The notes under the pieces were generated by a model. The model was not told where the DNA came from, did no database searches, and saw only the letters and a program-made list of their open reading frames with translations. This document shows, piece after piece, positions 27,642-37,178 of a stretch of DNA of 64,000 nt (position 1 is the stretch's first letter; each line of letters begins with the position of its first letter). The DNA is taken from the NCBI RefSeq assembly GCF_001623565.1, contig NZ_CP015196.1:620001-684000 (forward strand), given 5' to 3'. The translations under genes were made by a program, and so were the position numbers. This DNA is from Streptococcus marmotae. GTDB lineage: Bacteria; Bacillota; Bacilli; Lactobacillales; Streptococcaceae.

Positions 27642-27815
27642 ATGGTAAAAAATGAGTCTGTAGTCTGTTTTAAAATCCTTAGGCAAAGAGGAGATGACGA
27701 TTTTCAAAAAGTTCGTCATGATCCAAATTTGAATGAAGTTTATTACCAACACGAGAGAGGCTATCTTGATGGAACCAGGTCAGGCGCTCCGTCAGGTTGG
27801 AATTATGGCCGCTAG
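27642..27815 (+). CDS. Small hypothetical ORF, possible remnant
   Basis: 57 residues from MVKNESVVCFKILRQRGDDD to a C-terminal GYLDGTRSGAPSGWNYGR. The Gly/Ser-rich aromatic end looks protein-like, but the upstream ribosome site is poor. The gene stands alone in the 515-base gap between the second rgg and dtd, where I see nothing else coding. It may be the tail of a lost gene. I do not recognise it. Confidence 0.3.
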   Translation: MVKNESVVCFKILRQRGDDDFQKVRHDPNLNEVYYQHERGYLDGTRSGAPSGWNYGR

Positions 27816-27939
27816 TAAACTTTATATAAGTTCAAAAACATCTAGAACCATTCACTAAATAAATAACTATTCTGTTTTCATTTTCAACCTCGATATCTCA
27901 TTCTTCAGCAAAAATAATATCGTGCCAACTTTTTCTAAA

Positions 27940-28383
27940 TTATCTCTCTTTAGTGTCCAGTAAAATCGTAACTGGACCATCATTGACAAGCGAAACCTGC
28001 ATATCCGCCGCAAAGATTCCTGTCTGGACAGGAACAAACTGGCTTAATGCCTGATTCAAGGCCTCATAGAGGTTATTTGCGAGATCTGGCGCAGCAGCTC
28101 CGACAAAGGCTGGACGATTTCCTTTTTTCGTATTCGCAAATAAGGTAAATTGCGAAATGGATAAGATTTGCCCCTTAATATCTTGTACAGAGCGGTTCAT
28201 TTTTCCTTCTTCATCAGAAAAAATCCGCATATTAGCAATCTTTCTAACTGCATAGTCTACATCTTCTTTGCAATCATCAGGTCCAACACCGACTAGTAAA
28301 AGGAGCCCTTGCTGAATGTGACCGTGAACTTTTCCGTCAATCGCCACAGAAGCTTCACTCACTCGCTGGATGACTATTTTCAT
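27940..28383 (-). CDS. dtd: D-aminoacyl-tRNA deacylase
   Basis: 147 residues, full length. It removes D-amino acids (and glycine from tRNA-Ala) mischarged on tRNA. The active-site segments [17 protein letters not shown] and [11 protein letters not shown] are present, as is the N-terminal [13 protein letters not shown]. It starts 8 bases after rel, an operon widely conserved in Firmicutes. Confidence 0.95.
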   Translation of the reverse strand: MKIVIQRVSEASVAIDGKVHGHIQQGLLLLVGVGPDDCKEDVDYAVRKIANMRIFSDEEGKMNRSVQDIKGQILSISQFTLFANTKKGNRPAFVGAAAPDLANNLYEALNQALSQFVPVQTGIFAADMQVSLVNDGPVTILLDTKER

Positions 28384-28391
28384 ATTCTCAC

Positions 28392-30593
28392 CTACCCATT
28401 TGTCCGTTTGACCGAATACACTTCTGGCACAGATTTAATCTTATCCACAACGCTAGTCAAGGTTGCTAGATTTGGAATACCAAAAGATACGTGAATCGTT
28501 GCAAATTTCATGTCCTTTGTCGGTTGCGCATTGACAGAAGAGATATTCTTGCTCGAATTGGTCAAGACTTTTAAGACATCGTTGAGAAGACCTGAACGAT
28601 TGAGACCATATATATCGATATTGGCCATATATTCCTTACTGGATGGCTCATCTTCCCACGATACATCAATCAGACGTACTTCGTAATTATCCTGACTTTT
28701 TAGATTCATACAATCCGTTCGGTGAACAGCCACACCACGTCCTTTTGTAATGTAGCCTGTAATCTCATCACCTGGTACTGGATTACAACACTTGGCAAGG
28801 CGAATCAAGAGCCCTGAAGCTCCTTCTATGACAACCCCACCTTCATGACGAATCTTTAGACTATCCTTATTGTCTTGTTTGACTTCTCCACCATTTACCA
28901 ATTCATCTGCTACCGCTTTTGCCTTGGCCCGTTCTGCTTCTCTGCGCTCTTTTTCTGTTAAACGGTTAAAGACAGCCATGGCAGAGATTTCGCCAAAACC
29001 AACAGCTGCAAAAAGACTCTCATCTGTCTTATAACTTGTTTTTTGTAGGACATCATCTAGGTGCTTGCGGTCGAGGTATTGATTAGCCACATAACCGTGC
29101 TCTTGCAAGAGCGTTTGGACCATTTCACGACCTTTGTTAATGGATAATTCCTTGTCTTGATTTTTGAAAAATTGACGAATCTTATTTCGTGCTTTATGGG
29201 TTTTGACCAAATTAACCCAGTCGCGACTAGGACCAAAGGAATTGCTACTAGTGATAATCTCGACCTGATCCCCTGTTTTTAGCTTGGTTGTCAGAGGCAC
29301 CATACGGCCGTTAACCTTGGCTCCTGTCGCCTTCTCTCCAATCTTGGTATGAATTTCATAGGCAAAGTCAATTGGCACCGAATCTTTTGGAAGCTCCCTC
29401 ACCGATCCGTCTGGTGTAAAGACATAGATTCGTTCGGTAAAAATATCATCTTTGACAGAATCAACAAAGGTCTGCGCATCTCCTGCGTCCGCCTGCAATT
29501 CAATTAAATTATTAATCCATTTGAGTTCTTGTTGACTAGCAGTAGCCTTTCCACCACGCTTATAGGCCCAGTGCGCTGCAACCCCGTATTCTGCCACCTG
29601 ATGCATCTCTGCCGTACGAATTTGAAATTCAATCGGCCCCTTAGGACCATAAACTGTCGTATGAATCGACTGGTAGCCATTTGCCTTAGGATTGGCAATG
29701 TAATCCTTAAATCGCCCCGGCATCGGACGCCACAACTCATGAATGTACCCCAACATCGCGTACACATCACTTGGCGTTTCCATGATACAGCGAATGGCAA
29801 TCAAATCATAAAGTTGATCAAAGCGCTTCTTCTTGTCGTGCATTTTCCGATAAATGGAATAAATATGCTTGGGACGACCGTAAATATGACCAAATAGATG
29901 ATGCTCATTAGCATAATCACGAATTTTATCGACCACCTCATTAACCAAGGCCTCGCGTTCCCTACGCTTTTCCGTCATGAGATGCGTAATTTTATAGAAT
30001 TCCGTCTCATTCAGATAGCGAAAGGCCATATCTTCTAGTTCCCACTTAATAGAAGAAATCCCCAAACGATGGGCAAGCGGTGCATAGATTTCCATTGTTT
30101 CACGTGAAATACGCTCTTGCTTTTCTTTACGCAGATGCTTCAAGGTCCGCATATTATGCAAACGGTCTGCCAATTTCACCAAGATGACCCGCATATCCTT
30201 TGACATGGCAATCAGCATTTTCCGGTGATTTTCAGCCAGTTGCTCCTCGTGCGACTTATATTCAACCTTACCGAGCTTGGTTACTCCGTCTACAATCATT
30301 CGCACATCAGAGCCGAACTCTGCTTCCATTTCATCCAGCGTAATATCGGTATCTTCGACCACATCATGCAAAAAGCCACAAGCAACCGTTACTGCATCAA
30401 GCTGTAAACCCGCCAATATTCCAGCAACTTGAATGGGGTGGATAATGTAGGGCTCACCTGATTGACGAAATTGCTGACTATGTGCCTCAACAGCATAATG
30501 CAATGCTTTTCGAACAAAAGCCACATCTTCTTCAGGCATATACTGGGCCGTCAGAGCAATGACATCTTCTCCTGTTAGATTGATTTCTTTCAT
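28392..30593 (-). CDS. rel: Bifunctional (p)ppGpp synthetase/hydrolase
   Basis: 733 residues. The HD hydrolase domain comes first ([12 protein letters not shown]). The RelA/SpoT synthetase domain follows ([20 protein letters not shown], then [15 protein letters not shown]). Next are the TGS domain ([20 protein letters not shown]), the helical/Zn-finger-like region ([19 protein letters not shown]) and a C-terminal ACT domain. It makes and degrades the starvation alarmone and can sense stalled ribosomes. Followed by dtd. Confidence 0.95.
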   Translation of the reverse strand: MKEINLTGEDVIALTAQYMPEEDVAFVRKALHYAVEAHSQQFRQSGEPYIIHPIQVAGILAGLQLDAVTVACGFLHDVVEDTDITLDEMEAEFGSDVRMIVDGVTKLGKVEYKSHEEQLAENHRKMLIAMSKDMRVILVKLADRLHNMRTLKHLRKEKQERISRETMEIYAPLAHRLGISSIKWELEDMAFRYLNETEFYKITHLMTEKRREREALVNEVVDKIRDYANEHHLFGHIYGRPKHIYSIYRKMHDKKKRFDQLYDLIAIRCIMETPSDVYAMLGYIHELWRPMPGRFKDYIANPKANGYQSIHTTVYGPKGPIEFQIRTAEMHQVAEYGVAAHWAYKRGGKATASQQELKWINNLIELQADAGDAQTFVDSVKDDIFTERIYVFTPDGSVRELPKDSVPIDFAYEIHTKIGEKATGAKVNGRMVPLTTKLKTGDQVEIITSSNSFGPSRDWVNLVKTHKARNKIRQFFKNQDKELSINKGREMVQTLLQEHGYVANQYLDRKHLDDVLQKTSYKTDESLFAAVGFGEISAMAVFNRLTEKERREAERAKAKAVADELVNGGEVKQDNKDSLKIRHEGGVVIEGASGLLIRLAKCCNPVPGDEITGYITKGRGVAVHRTDCMNLKSQDNYEVRLIDVSWEDEPSSKEYMANIDIYGLNRSGLLNDVLKVLTNSSKNISSVNAQPTKDMKFATIHVSFGIPNLATLTSVVDKIKSVPEVYSVKRTNG

Positions 30594-30646
30594 TCCTATT
30601 CCTCTTCATGCTGTTTATTGTTCCTATTTTACCATTTTAGTTGAAA

Positions 30647-30776
30647 AAGAAAAAGGCTCAAACCCTATCTTTAAGCCATAATTAAAAAATACAGCGATAA
30701 CCGCTACCTATCCTTCGTGAGGGTATTGCTATCAATCTTTTGTATCTTTGCTTATTCCAATGAGTGGCACCTTTCC
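30647..30776 (+). pseudogene. Decayed copy of the promoter and 5' end of the 34010 gene
   Basis: AAGAAAAAGGCTCAAACCCT and TTTGTATCTTTGCTTATTCC match 33946-33990 and 34040-34130 with a few changes. The section between, including the ATG region, is shortened. It leaves no open frame. The two copies bracket accessory locus 3, so the locus may have entered by a duplication or recombination at this gene. From 30777 to 30910 no feature is seen. Confidence 0.65.
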
Positions 30777-30914
30777 CAAAGAAGCGAGGAAGGGATTCTG
30801 CCTGTTACTTTGCGGTTGCCTATTGCTCTTGGGACAATGAAGACGCCAATGACTCACTAGCGGACGAGAAGTTAGAAACGTTGCACTTATTTTTGCAATT
30901 TATCATAAAAAATA

Positions 30915-30966
30915 TTGACAAAAGTTAAATTTTGTTTTAATATTTAAGTGTGGATTTAACTTTGTC
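30915..30966 (+). promoter_or_regulatory. Promoter with inverted-repeat operator for accessory locus 3
   Basis: TTGACA (30915-30920) and TAATAT (30938-30943) are spaced 17 bases apart, a strong promoter. The -10 is enclosed by inverted repeats AAAGTTAAAT (30921-30930) and ATTTAACTTT (30954-30963). With one base of offset the match extends to GACAAA/TTTGTC. This position suits repression by a dimeric winged-helix protein, probably the ArsR-type product of 32720. Confidence 0.75.
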
Positions 30967-31010
30967 GACTTTAGAATATCTTTAATCACATTATTTAAAG
31001 GAGTACTGCT

Positions 31011-31061
31011 ATGGTAACGAAACAAGACGATGTCATTATCATTATTATTGTAAAGAAATAA
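31011..31061 (+). CDS. 16-residue hydrophobic peptide gene
   Basis: The ORF reads MVTKQDDVIIIIIVKK. AAAGGAG stands 7 bases before the ATG, and a strong promoter lies 70 bases upstream. The acidic pair followed by Val/Ile repeats recalls mature SHP pheromones, but there is no leader, no rgg nearby and a basic C-terminus. It directly precedes an ABC exporter and an ArsR-type regulator. It could be a leaderless signal, a microcin-like toxin or a regulatory leader peptide. It is too short for standard gene finders. Translation is likely from the signals; function is unknown. Confidence 0.65.
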   Translation: MVTKQDDVIIIIIVKK

Positions 31062-31091
31062 ACGAATCATTTTTTGGTTAGATCTACATTC

Positions 31092-31129
31092 AGGCAGCGT
31101 TAACAGTCATTTTTAATTCTGCCTATTTT
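31092..31129 (+). terminator. Attenuator-like hairpin between the peptide and the exporter gene
   Basis: AGGCAG (31092-31097) pairs with CTGCCT (31119-31124), followed by ATTTTT. It lies 30 bases after the peptide stop and just before the exporter ribosome site. It would lower exporter expression relative to the peptide. Confidence 0.55.
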
Positions 31130-31144
31130 TAATTGGAGTACAAA

Positions 31145-32736
31145 ATGAAAATCTATAAATATAAACATGTTCCAACAGCAATTCTTTCAACAGTCGTTTT
31201 CTCCTTGCTAAGTGTTTTATTGTCTTACTCGTTATCTCTATTAGTGGTTCAAAATCAGCAAAAACTGCTGCATAACTTCCTCATTGTCTTTTTATATATG
31301 CATTGCATTCCTTCTCTTTATTTTGGAATCTTAGATCAGTCGCAAAAGCTGAAACCCATCTGCAAGACACCTTTGCCCAACAGGCTGACATTCATTTTGC
31401 AAGTATGAATTTCGAAACTTTTAAAGCAAAAGACCACGGAGAACATTTATCTCTATATATTAATGATATTCCAAAAATGATTGAATTAACGCTTGATAAG
31501 TATATTTCGCGTATTAAAATGGCAACTACTGCTTTAGGGAGCTTTTTTGCTTTAATGACTATACATTATTCACTTGCTCTAATAGCAATTGTTGCATTTC
31601 TACTAATGTCATTTGTTCCGAAACTTTTTCAATCTAAACTCAGAAACTATATTTCTGGATTGCAAAACGAAAAAGCTATTTACACGAGTAAAATGAGAGA
31701 GCTTTTACAAGGTTACACGACTTTTTTTGAAAATATCGCCTTTTCAATATTCTTTAAAAAATCAACTATTGCAACAAAGAAATATACAGATTACCAACTC
31801 AAAACTCAAACCTTTACAGCATCGATGAGTGCCTGCCTTACCTTTGTCAATGGTTTCGTATCAGCTATTGCAGTAGCTTATGTTTCTTATTTGGTTTTAA
31901 AAAATCGAGTAGAGGTGGGAGCACTACTTGCCGTTCTTTCTCTTATCCCTAGTTTCGGCAGTTCAGTTATTCAATTTTTGTCTGAGGGAGAATTTTATAA
32001 ATCAGGACTGTCATTATTTAATGAAACCTTTCATTTTGCAAAAGGAAACTATAAGCTGCAAGATTCTTCAGATATTCAGATCAACGAGCATACAATATTA
32101 GCCTCTCCTTCTCCACTTTCTATATCTGTCAAAAATGTTAGTTTACCTTTCGAATCACAACTTTCATTTCCAAATTTGACATTTCTACCTGGTAAAAAAT
32201 ATGCTATAATGGGGGAAAGTGGTTCTGGAAAGTCTAGCTTAATTAAAGCAGTGATTGGAGAAATTGAAAACTACTCTGGTCAAATTCTTATCAATAAGGC
32301 TGTAAAGAAACCTTCTCAACATATTTTTAATAGTGTCAGTTATATGAATCAAGAAACTTTTTTATTTAATGATACTATTAAAAATAATATTGACTTACTA
32401 GGTAATATGACAGATGATGAAGTGCAAAACCTACTAAACAACGTGGGTTTGAATAACTTTTCTCCCAACTCGATTTTGCAGGAAAATGGGAAAAATTTAT
32501 CCGGCGGTCAACGTCAAAGATTAGCATTTGCTCGTGCTGTTGCACGAAAAAAAGACATACTCATTCTAGATGAGCCGACCGCCAATCTTGATGCTCAGTC
32601 TGCCAGTACTCTTGAAAAGTTAGCAACTAAATCAGCTAAGACTGTTATTATGATAACCCATCGTATGAATGAAGAACTTCGTTCAACTATAGATGAGGTA
32701 ATTACTATTAGGAGTAAAAATGAATCCCCACGATAA
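31145..32736 (+). pseudogene. ABC exporter (membrane plus ATPase), frameshifted near 31295
   Basis: The first frame from ATG 31145 (TTGGAG 6 bases upstream) encodes the N-terminal membrane segments and then leaves the family near TTTTTATATATGCATTG. A second frame continues ALHSFSLFWNLRSVAKAE and runs to 32736. Removing one TA unit, or adding one base, would join them into about 530 residues. The rest is a normal ABC exporter: membrane helices, Walker A GESGSGKSSLIKA, signature LSGGQRQRLAFARA, Walker B ILILDEPTANLD. A TTG at 31303 could start a shortened protein. It probably exports the upstream peptide. Confidence 0.82.
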
Positions 32737-33709
32737 AATAGTAGACTTTTGTCTCTCTCTAATCTACGCAGGAAAAAATCTCGAGGACTATAAAGAATAT
32801 AATGACGTTGTAAAAATAGTAGATAAGACGTATTTAAGTGAAATAAAAAAATATCAATTTTTTTTACAAAATAACACTAGATACATCGAATTTTTTGTCA
32901 ATGAAGAATTTAATCTCCTATCTTATATATTAGTCGTTCAACAAATTACTAGCTTTGAAGAGCTGTCCTCGTTTCTAAGGGACGTCTCGAAAGATCAATT
33001 ATTTCAAATCATTTCTACCCATATACTTGATAAGGAAACTAAATTTTCAACAAAAGATCTGTTGGACGTTTCGTTGGAAGAAAAAAATAAATGGAAATTA
33101 ACCGAACTATATTACCATTATCCTCAAATCAAGAAAAAACTGTTGGAAATTATTGAACAATCGTGGAACCAATACTTACAAGTTGTTACAAATTTAGAAA
33201 AAGATTTTTATTCTAAAATCATTCAAGAAAAGAAACGACTTGCAGATAAATCTAGCGAGTTATATGCTGTCGTTTTTCAACATTATATTTCAGAAAACGA
33301 CTATGCTTCTGCCCAAAACAACCATCTTTTATTAGTCTCATTCCAAAAGATACTTTTTATAAAACTTGAAAAAGACACTACTTTAGGATTAGGTCTCTTT
33401 ACATATGATTATTTAAACTTTATTAAATCGATGAATTCTTACAGTCAGGAGAGTAGAGAAAAGTTTTTAAAGATTTTGGCAGACCCTACTAGATACGGAA
33501 TCTTGAAACTAATTATTGAAGGAGTCTCGACAAATAAAGTAATCGCTAACAAATTTGGAATTTCTTCTGCAGCTGTGAGTTATCAACTGAAAAATCTGCT
33601 CGATAATAAAATTATCATTGTAGAACCTGGCGGTAGAAAATACTCACTGAATAAGGATTTACTAAAACAGATTATTTCAGGTATCGAGAAAGAACTATTT
33701 CTAGACTAA
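32720..33709 (+). CDS. ArsR-type winged-helix regulator with a long helical N-terminal domain
   Basis: 329 residues. The last 90 form an ArsR-type winged helix (FLKILADPTRYGILKLIIEG, then NKFGISSAAVSYQLKNLLDN and the wing IIVEPGGRKYSL). The first roughly 240 residues are charged, predicted helical and unlike any domain I recognise; they may sense the peptide or another ligand. The usual ArsR metal-binding Cys box is absent. It overlaps the exporter gene by 17 bases, so it belongs to the same transcript. It probably binds the operator at 30921-30963. Confidence 0.8.
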   Translation: MNPHDKIVDFCLSLIYAGKNLEDYKEYNDVVKIVDKTYLSEIKKYQFFLQNNTRYIEFFVNEEFNLLSYILVVQQITSFEELSSFLRDVSKDQLFQIISTHILDKETKFSTKDLLDVSLEEKNKWKLTELYYHYPQIKKKLLEIIEQSWNQYLQVVTNLEKDFYSKIIQEKKRLADKSSELYAVVFQHYISENDYASAQNNHLLLVSFQKILFIKLEKDTTLGLGLFTYDYLNFIKSMNSYSQESREKFLKILADPTRYGILKLIIEGVSTNKVIANKFGISSAAVSYQLKNLLDNKIIIVEPGGRKYSLNKDLLKQIISGIEKELFLD

Positions 33710-33879
33710 CAAGCTAGTAATATACAATTTAGGCTAGATAGCATTCTAAAAAGGCATGAAATCAGGTACATCAAAACCTTCATTTCAGGACTTTTGTCAT
33801 TTCCAATCTTTTACTTCGTTTTTCGTAAGCGTCCAATAACAAAATAGCTCGCCATCTTCTCACATCTGTTAGTAGAAAA

Positions 33880-33940
33880 TAGAACTGGTGTTCAGCAAAG
33901 TGAGTTAACGACGTCAGATTTTGATTTTTGATGAGTATAA
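33880..33940. repeat. MITE-like repeat, right end only
   Basis: GTTAACGACGTCAGATTTTG then ATTTTTGATGAGTATAA matches the terminal sequence of the dispersed element described at 43970, 47781, 39602 and 54349. It lies between the ArsR-type regulator and the 34010 gene. Nothing coding is seen in 33710-34009. Confidence 0.6.
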
Positions 33941-34009
33941 ACCAAAAAGAAAAGGTTCAAACCCTATCTTTATGCTATAATAAATAAAAATACTCTAAAG
34001 GAGCAAGCT

Positions 34010-34546
34010 ATGAATCAGCCAATCATTGTGACAAGCGAGAAAAGCCGCTATGTTTCATTGAGTGTTCTATCTTTCGTGATGACATTGCTGTCAAACTTTT
34101 GTATCTTTGCCTATTCCAATGAGTGGCACCTTTCAGTTCTGTCCTTGGTGTTCACTGTTTTTGGGCTGATTGGAGTTGTTTTGTTCGGCTGGTTCTTTGT
34201 ATGTTATACAAAATGCGTCTTTGTTAAGCAACTCCCTCCCATTCTCGTTGTGGATGATAAGGGCATAACAGACAAGTCTTCTGCCATTTCGATTGGCTTT
34301 ATTCCATGGGAGGATATTACTTATATCCGCCTCAAACCCCACCTCAATCAGACTTATATTTCTGTTACCCTAACAGACAACGACAAGTATTTGTCCAAAA
34401 TGAACGTTTTTCAAAAATATAGTTCCAAGGCAAACCTCAAAATGGGCTTTCCTTTGGTCAATATCGTTTTGATGACTAGCAACCAAACTCCTCAACAGGT
34501 TTACTCTGCGATTCTTCATCAATACGGAGATAAGTTTATACAATAA
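34010..34546 (+). CDS. Membrane protein of the STM3941-like type
   Basis: 178 residues: two hydrophobic segments (about 20-40 and 45-65) and a soluble C-terminal part (ILVVDDKGITDKSSAISIGF, PWEDITYIRL) of the STM3941/PH-like type. AAGGAG lies upstream of the ATG and TATAAT at about 33976. A decayed copy of its 5' end lies at 30647. Its function is unknown; the family name is a recognition by pattern, not by search. Confidence 0.6.
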   Translation: MNQPIIVTSEKSRYVSLSVLSFVMTLLSNFCIFAYSNEWHLSVLSLVFTVFGLIGVVLFGWFFVCYTKCVFVKQLPPILVVDDKGITDKSSAISIGFIPWEDITYIRLKPHLNQTYISVTLTDNDKYLSKMNVFQKYSSKANLKMGFPLVNIVLMTSNQTPQQVYSAILHQYGDKFIQ

Positions 34547-34571
34547 AAAACTTGCAAGTGCAAGTTTTTTA
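34546..34571. terminator. Bidirectional terminator between convergent genes
   Basis: AAAAACTTGCA and TGCAAGTTTTT form a near-perfect stem with A and T runs on both sides. It overlaps the 3' end of rsmE. Confidence 0.9.
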
Positions 34572-35312
34572 TTGTTGCATTTCTAAAGCAAAACTCACTG
34601 CCGACAGCGCATAAAGCGGAGCGGTTTCTGCCCTCATAATCCGTGGGCCAAGACCGACCTTACGGCCACCCTTCCTTTCAAATTGTGCCACTTCATCAGG
34701 CGACAAACCACCTTCAGGCCCAAAGATAAAGAGAATTTTTTCGCCATTAGAAAGGCTCGAAAGAACTTCTACCAAGGCCGACCGCTCCCCTTCCTTAGCT
34801 GATTCTTCATAGGCAATTAAAATGCGGTCAAACGAGTCCAATGCCGCAAGAAAATCCGTTTGATGAGCAAACAAAGTGACCCTAGGCACCCGATTACGCT
34901 TGCTTTGCTCTGCTGCTCCTAGGGCAATTTTTTGTAACTTTTCGACCTTTTTAACAAGTTTCTTACTATCCCATTTGACCACGGACCAAGCCGCTGGAAA
35001 GGCCCAGAGCTGATGTGCTCCTAGCTCTGTCGTTTTTTGGGCAAGAAATTCTAATTTGTCCCCTTTTGGAAAACCACAGGCAATCGTCACATTGACTGGT
35101 AATTCCACTTGGTCAGGTAAGTCCTCAAGGAGTTCAAATCGGTATTCTGCTTCATTGACCACGCGCGCCAAGTGCTTCACTCCATCGTCAAAAACCAAGA
35201 CCACTTGATCACCTTTTGCCAAGCGCATGACCTGAAACATGTGCTTGATTGTGTCCTTATCTTCAATCGTCACAAGCGACATTGCTTCACCCTTTACAAA
35301 ATACTGCTGCAT
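34569..35312 (-). CDS. rsmE: 16S rRNA (uracil1498-N3)-methyltransferase
   Basis: 247 residues, SPOUT superfamily. The knot motifs FIFGPEGGLSPDEV and LGPRIMRAETAPLYALSA are clear. An N-terminal PUA-like domain is present (IKHMFQVMRLAKGDQVVLVF). It methylates U1498 of 16S rRNA. It abuts prmA with no gap, the usual pairing in Firmicutes. Confidence 0.93.
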   Translation of the reverse strand: MQQYFVKGEAMSLVTIEDKDTIKHMFQVMRLAKGDQVVLVFDDGVKHLARVVNEAEYRFELLEDLPDQVELPVNVTIACGFPKGDKLEFLAQKTTELGAHQLWAFPAAWSVVKWDSKKLVKKVEKLQKIALGAAEQSKRNRVPRVTLFAHQTDFLAALDSFDRILIAYEESAKEGERSALVEVLSSLSNGEKILFIFGPEGGLSPDEVAQFERKGGRKVGLGPRIMRAETAPLYALSAVSFALEMQQ

Positions 35313-36257
35313 CTAGCCTCCTATAACACCTGAGATATCCTGCGTTTTTTTCAACACAAGAGCATTCCATTCCCCTTGAATCATCTGGGTTTCCAAGAAA
35401 AAACCTGCACGATAAGCTGCTTCTAAGACCATATCCAACTTATCCGCAATAATCCCACTCATAATCAGATAGCCTTCGTCTTTCAGCAAGCGATAGGCAT
35501 CATCTGTCAAATGCACCAGGATATCCGCCAAAATATTGGCTACAATAACATCCGCCTCAAGCTCTACGCCACGAAGTAGATCCCCTGTTTGTACCGTGAT
35601 ATTCTCTGTATCAGCATTCAAATCAATATTTTCCTGTGCAACCCGTACTGCAACCTCATCAAGGTCATAGGCATGAATCTCACCTGCACCTAGAAGAGAA
35701 CTGGCAATCGATAGCACCCCACTTCCTGTCCCAACATCAAGCACACGCTCGCCACCTCGCAAGACTTGCTCTAAGGCAAATAAGCTCATCTTGGTCGTCG
35801 GATGCGTTCCCGTCCCAAAGGCCATACCAGGATCGAGCCGAATGACCTTCTCCCCAGCTGTCGCCTCATAGTCCGTCCAAGACGGCACAATCGTCAAATC
35901 GTGGGTAATCCGTGCTGGCTCATAATATTTCTTCCAGTTATCAGCCCAGTCTTCCTCTTCCAAGGACTGTTCCTCTAGACGAACCGTGTCTGGGTCTAAA
36001 AAGTCACTAACTTCTTTCAAGCGCTCAAGGAGGCTCTCCTTGACATCTTCAATTGCTAAATTTTCTGGATAGTAAGCAACAATCGTAATTCGATCTGACT
36101 GTTCCTTTTCAGGTACAATTTCTCCGAACAAGTCCTCCTTGTCCACATAATCTGCCGTATCTTCAATCGCAACTCCCTGCGCTCCCAGCTCAATCAAGAG
36201 ATTGGATACAATCTCCTCACCTTCTCGCTCAAGTTCTACTCGTAATTCCTGCCACAT
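35313..36257 (-). CDS. prmA: Ribosomal protein L11 methyltransferase
   Basis: 314 residues. The N-terminal half is the L11-recognition domain. The C-terminal half is a class I SAM methyltransferase with motif [15 protein letters not shown] and catalytic-loop-like [24 protein letters not shown] precedes them. It trimethylates ribosomal protein L11. It is the first gene of the prmA-rsmE pair. Confidence 0.94.
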   Translation of the reverse strand: MWQELRVELEREGEEIVSNLLIELGAQGVAIEDTADYVDKEDLFGEIVPEKEQSDRITIVAYYPENLAIEDVKESLLERLKEVSDFLDPDTVRLEEQSLEEEDWADNWKKYYEPARITHDLTIVPSWTDYEATAGEKVIRLDPGMAFGTGTHPTTKMSLFALEQVLRGGERVLDVGTGSGVLSIASSLLGAGEIHAYDLDEVAVRVAQENIDLNADTENITVQTGDLLRGVELEADVIVANILADILVHLTDDAYRLLKDEGYLIMSGIIADKLDMVLEAAYRAGFFLETQMIQGEWNALVLKKTQDISGVIGG

Positions 36258-36267
36258 AGTCTCTCCT

Positions 36268-37176
36268 TTACTTGCTGATTTCTTGTTCCTCTAGTTCTTT
36301 CAAGCTCATACCTGCTTGATTTTTCCATTCTGTCCGTCCGTTCGCACTCATACCAAGCACAAACATAGCTGCTGTTGAAGCACTATTGAAAAGTTGATTT
36401 TGTTGCAAAATACCATCTTGAATCACATTCCTTTTCACCAACTCTTCTCTTAGTTCCTTCACCAATTCAGAAAGATGGGGAGCGTCAATCAGATCCACCA
36501 TACTGCCTTTTAAGACGACAAACCCTTCCGCAGTCCGCTTACAGGTCGCTTGAATTTCTTGTTTGGATTTCTTTGTCTTTCGTTTCAAATGAAGTAGTTG
36601 CTCATCTTCCTGCTGTTTTTCAGAAAAGACAGACTCTTTGCGAATAATCGGTACAAATAGCTTATAGCCTAATGTTCCAATAATCATCGTCGTATATTCA
36701 ATAATTTCGTCTAACTCCGCCTGCTTCTCTTCTGTCACATGACCTGGATTAGGCTCATTACCATTTTTAACGATAAATCGCCCAGCTTCCTTGGCAAGGT
36801 TGGTAAACGAATTTTCCAAATAGCTAATTTCAGTTGGCCCGAATGAATTGTTTTGCGTTGTTAAAATAATGACATCGTTGAAATAATCAGCATGAGAGTC
36901 TCTGGTATGCTCCTGCACACGCAATAAGACACCTTCCCCATTTTTTCGAGTGGTTGCTTGACCAATATACGTAATATCTTGTTGGGTCTCATCGTCCTTG
37001 CCAAACAAAAAATAAATGCCACTTTGTTTTAATTCGTCCCGTTCTTTGAGAGTCGCAAGTTGGATGCGAGGAATTTTATACAGGACTCCTGTCCAATTGG
37101 ACAAGGTACACTTCATTCTCCCTGTAACATCTCCATCCATTAGAAAAATATTGATATTTTTACTACGATGATACAT
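36268..37176 (-). CDS. GIY-YIG domain protein with C-terminal DUF4357
   Basis: 302 residues. The GIY-YIG nuclease core is at about 50-130 (GIYFLFGK, then [10 protein letters not shown]). The C-terminal DUF4357-like motif holds [20 protein letters not shown] near residues 265-285. Proteins of this make-up are common in Firmicutes and of unknown role; DNA processing or defence has been suggested for relatives. It starts three bases after the DUF3013 gene stop region, so the two are probably co-transcribed. ATG 37176 is used; internal Met at residue 13 is possible. Confidence 0.78.
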   Translation of the reverse strand: MYHRSKNINIFLMDGDVTGRMKCTLSNWTGVLYKIPRIQLATLKERDELKQSGIYFLFGKDDETQQDITYIGQATTRKNGEGVLLRVQEHTRDSHADYFNDVIILTTQNNSFGPTEISYLENSFTNLAKEAGRFIVKNGNEPNPGHVTEEKQAELDEIIEYTTMIIGTLGYKLFVPIIRKESVFSEKQQEDEQLLHLKRKTKKSKQEIQATCKRTAEGFVVLKGSMVDLIDAPHLSELVKELREELVKRNVIQDGILQQNQLFNSASTAAMFVLGMSANGRTEWKNQAGMSLKELEEQEISK

Positions 37177-37178
37177 CT

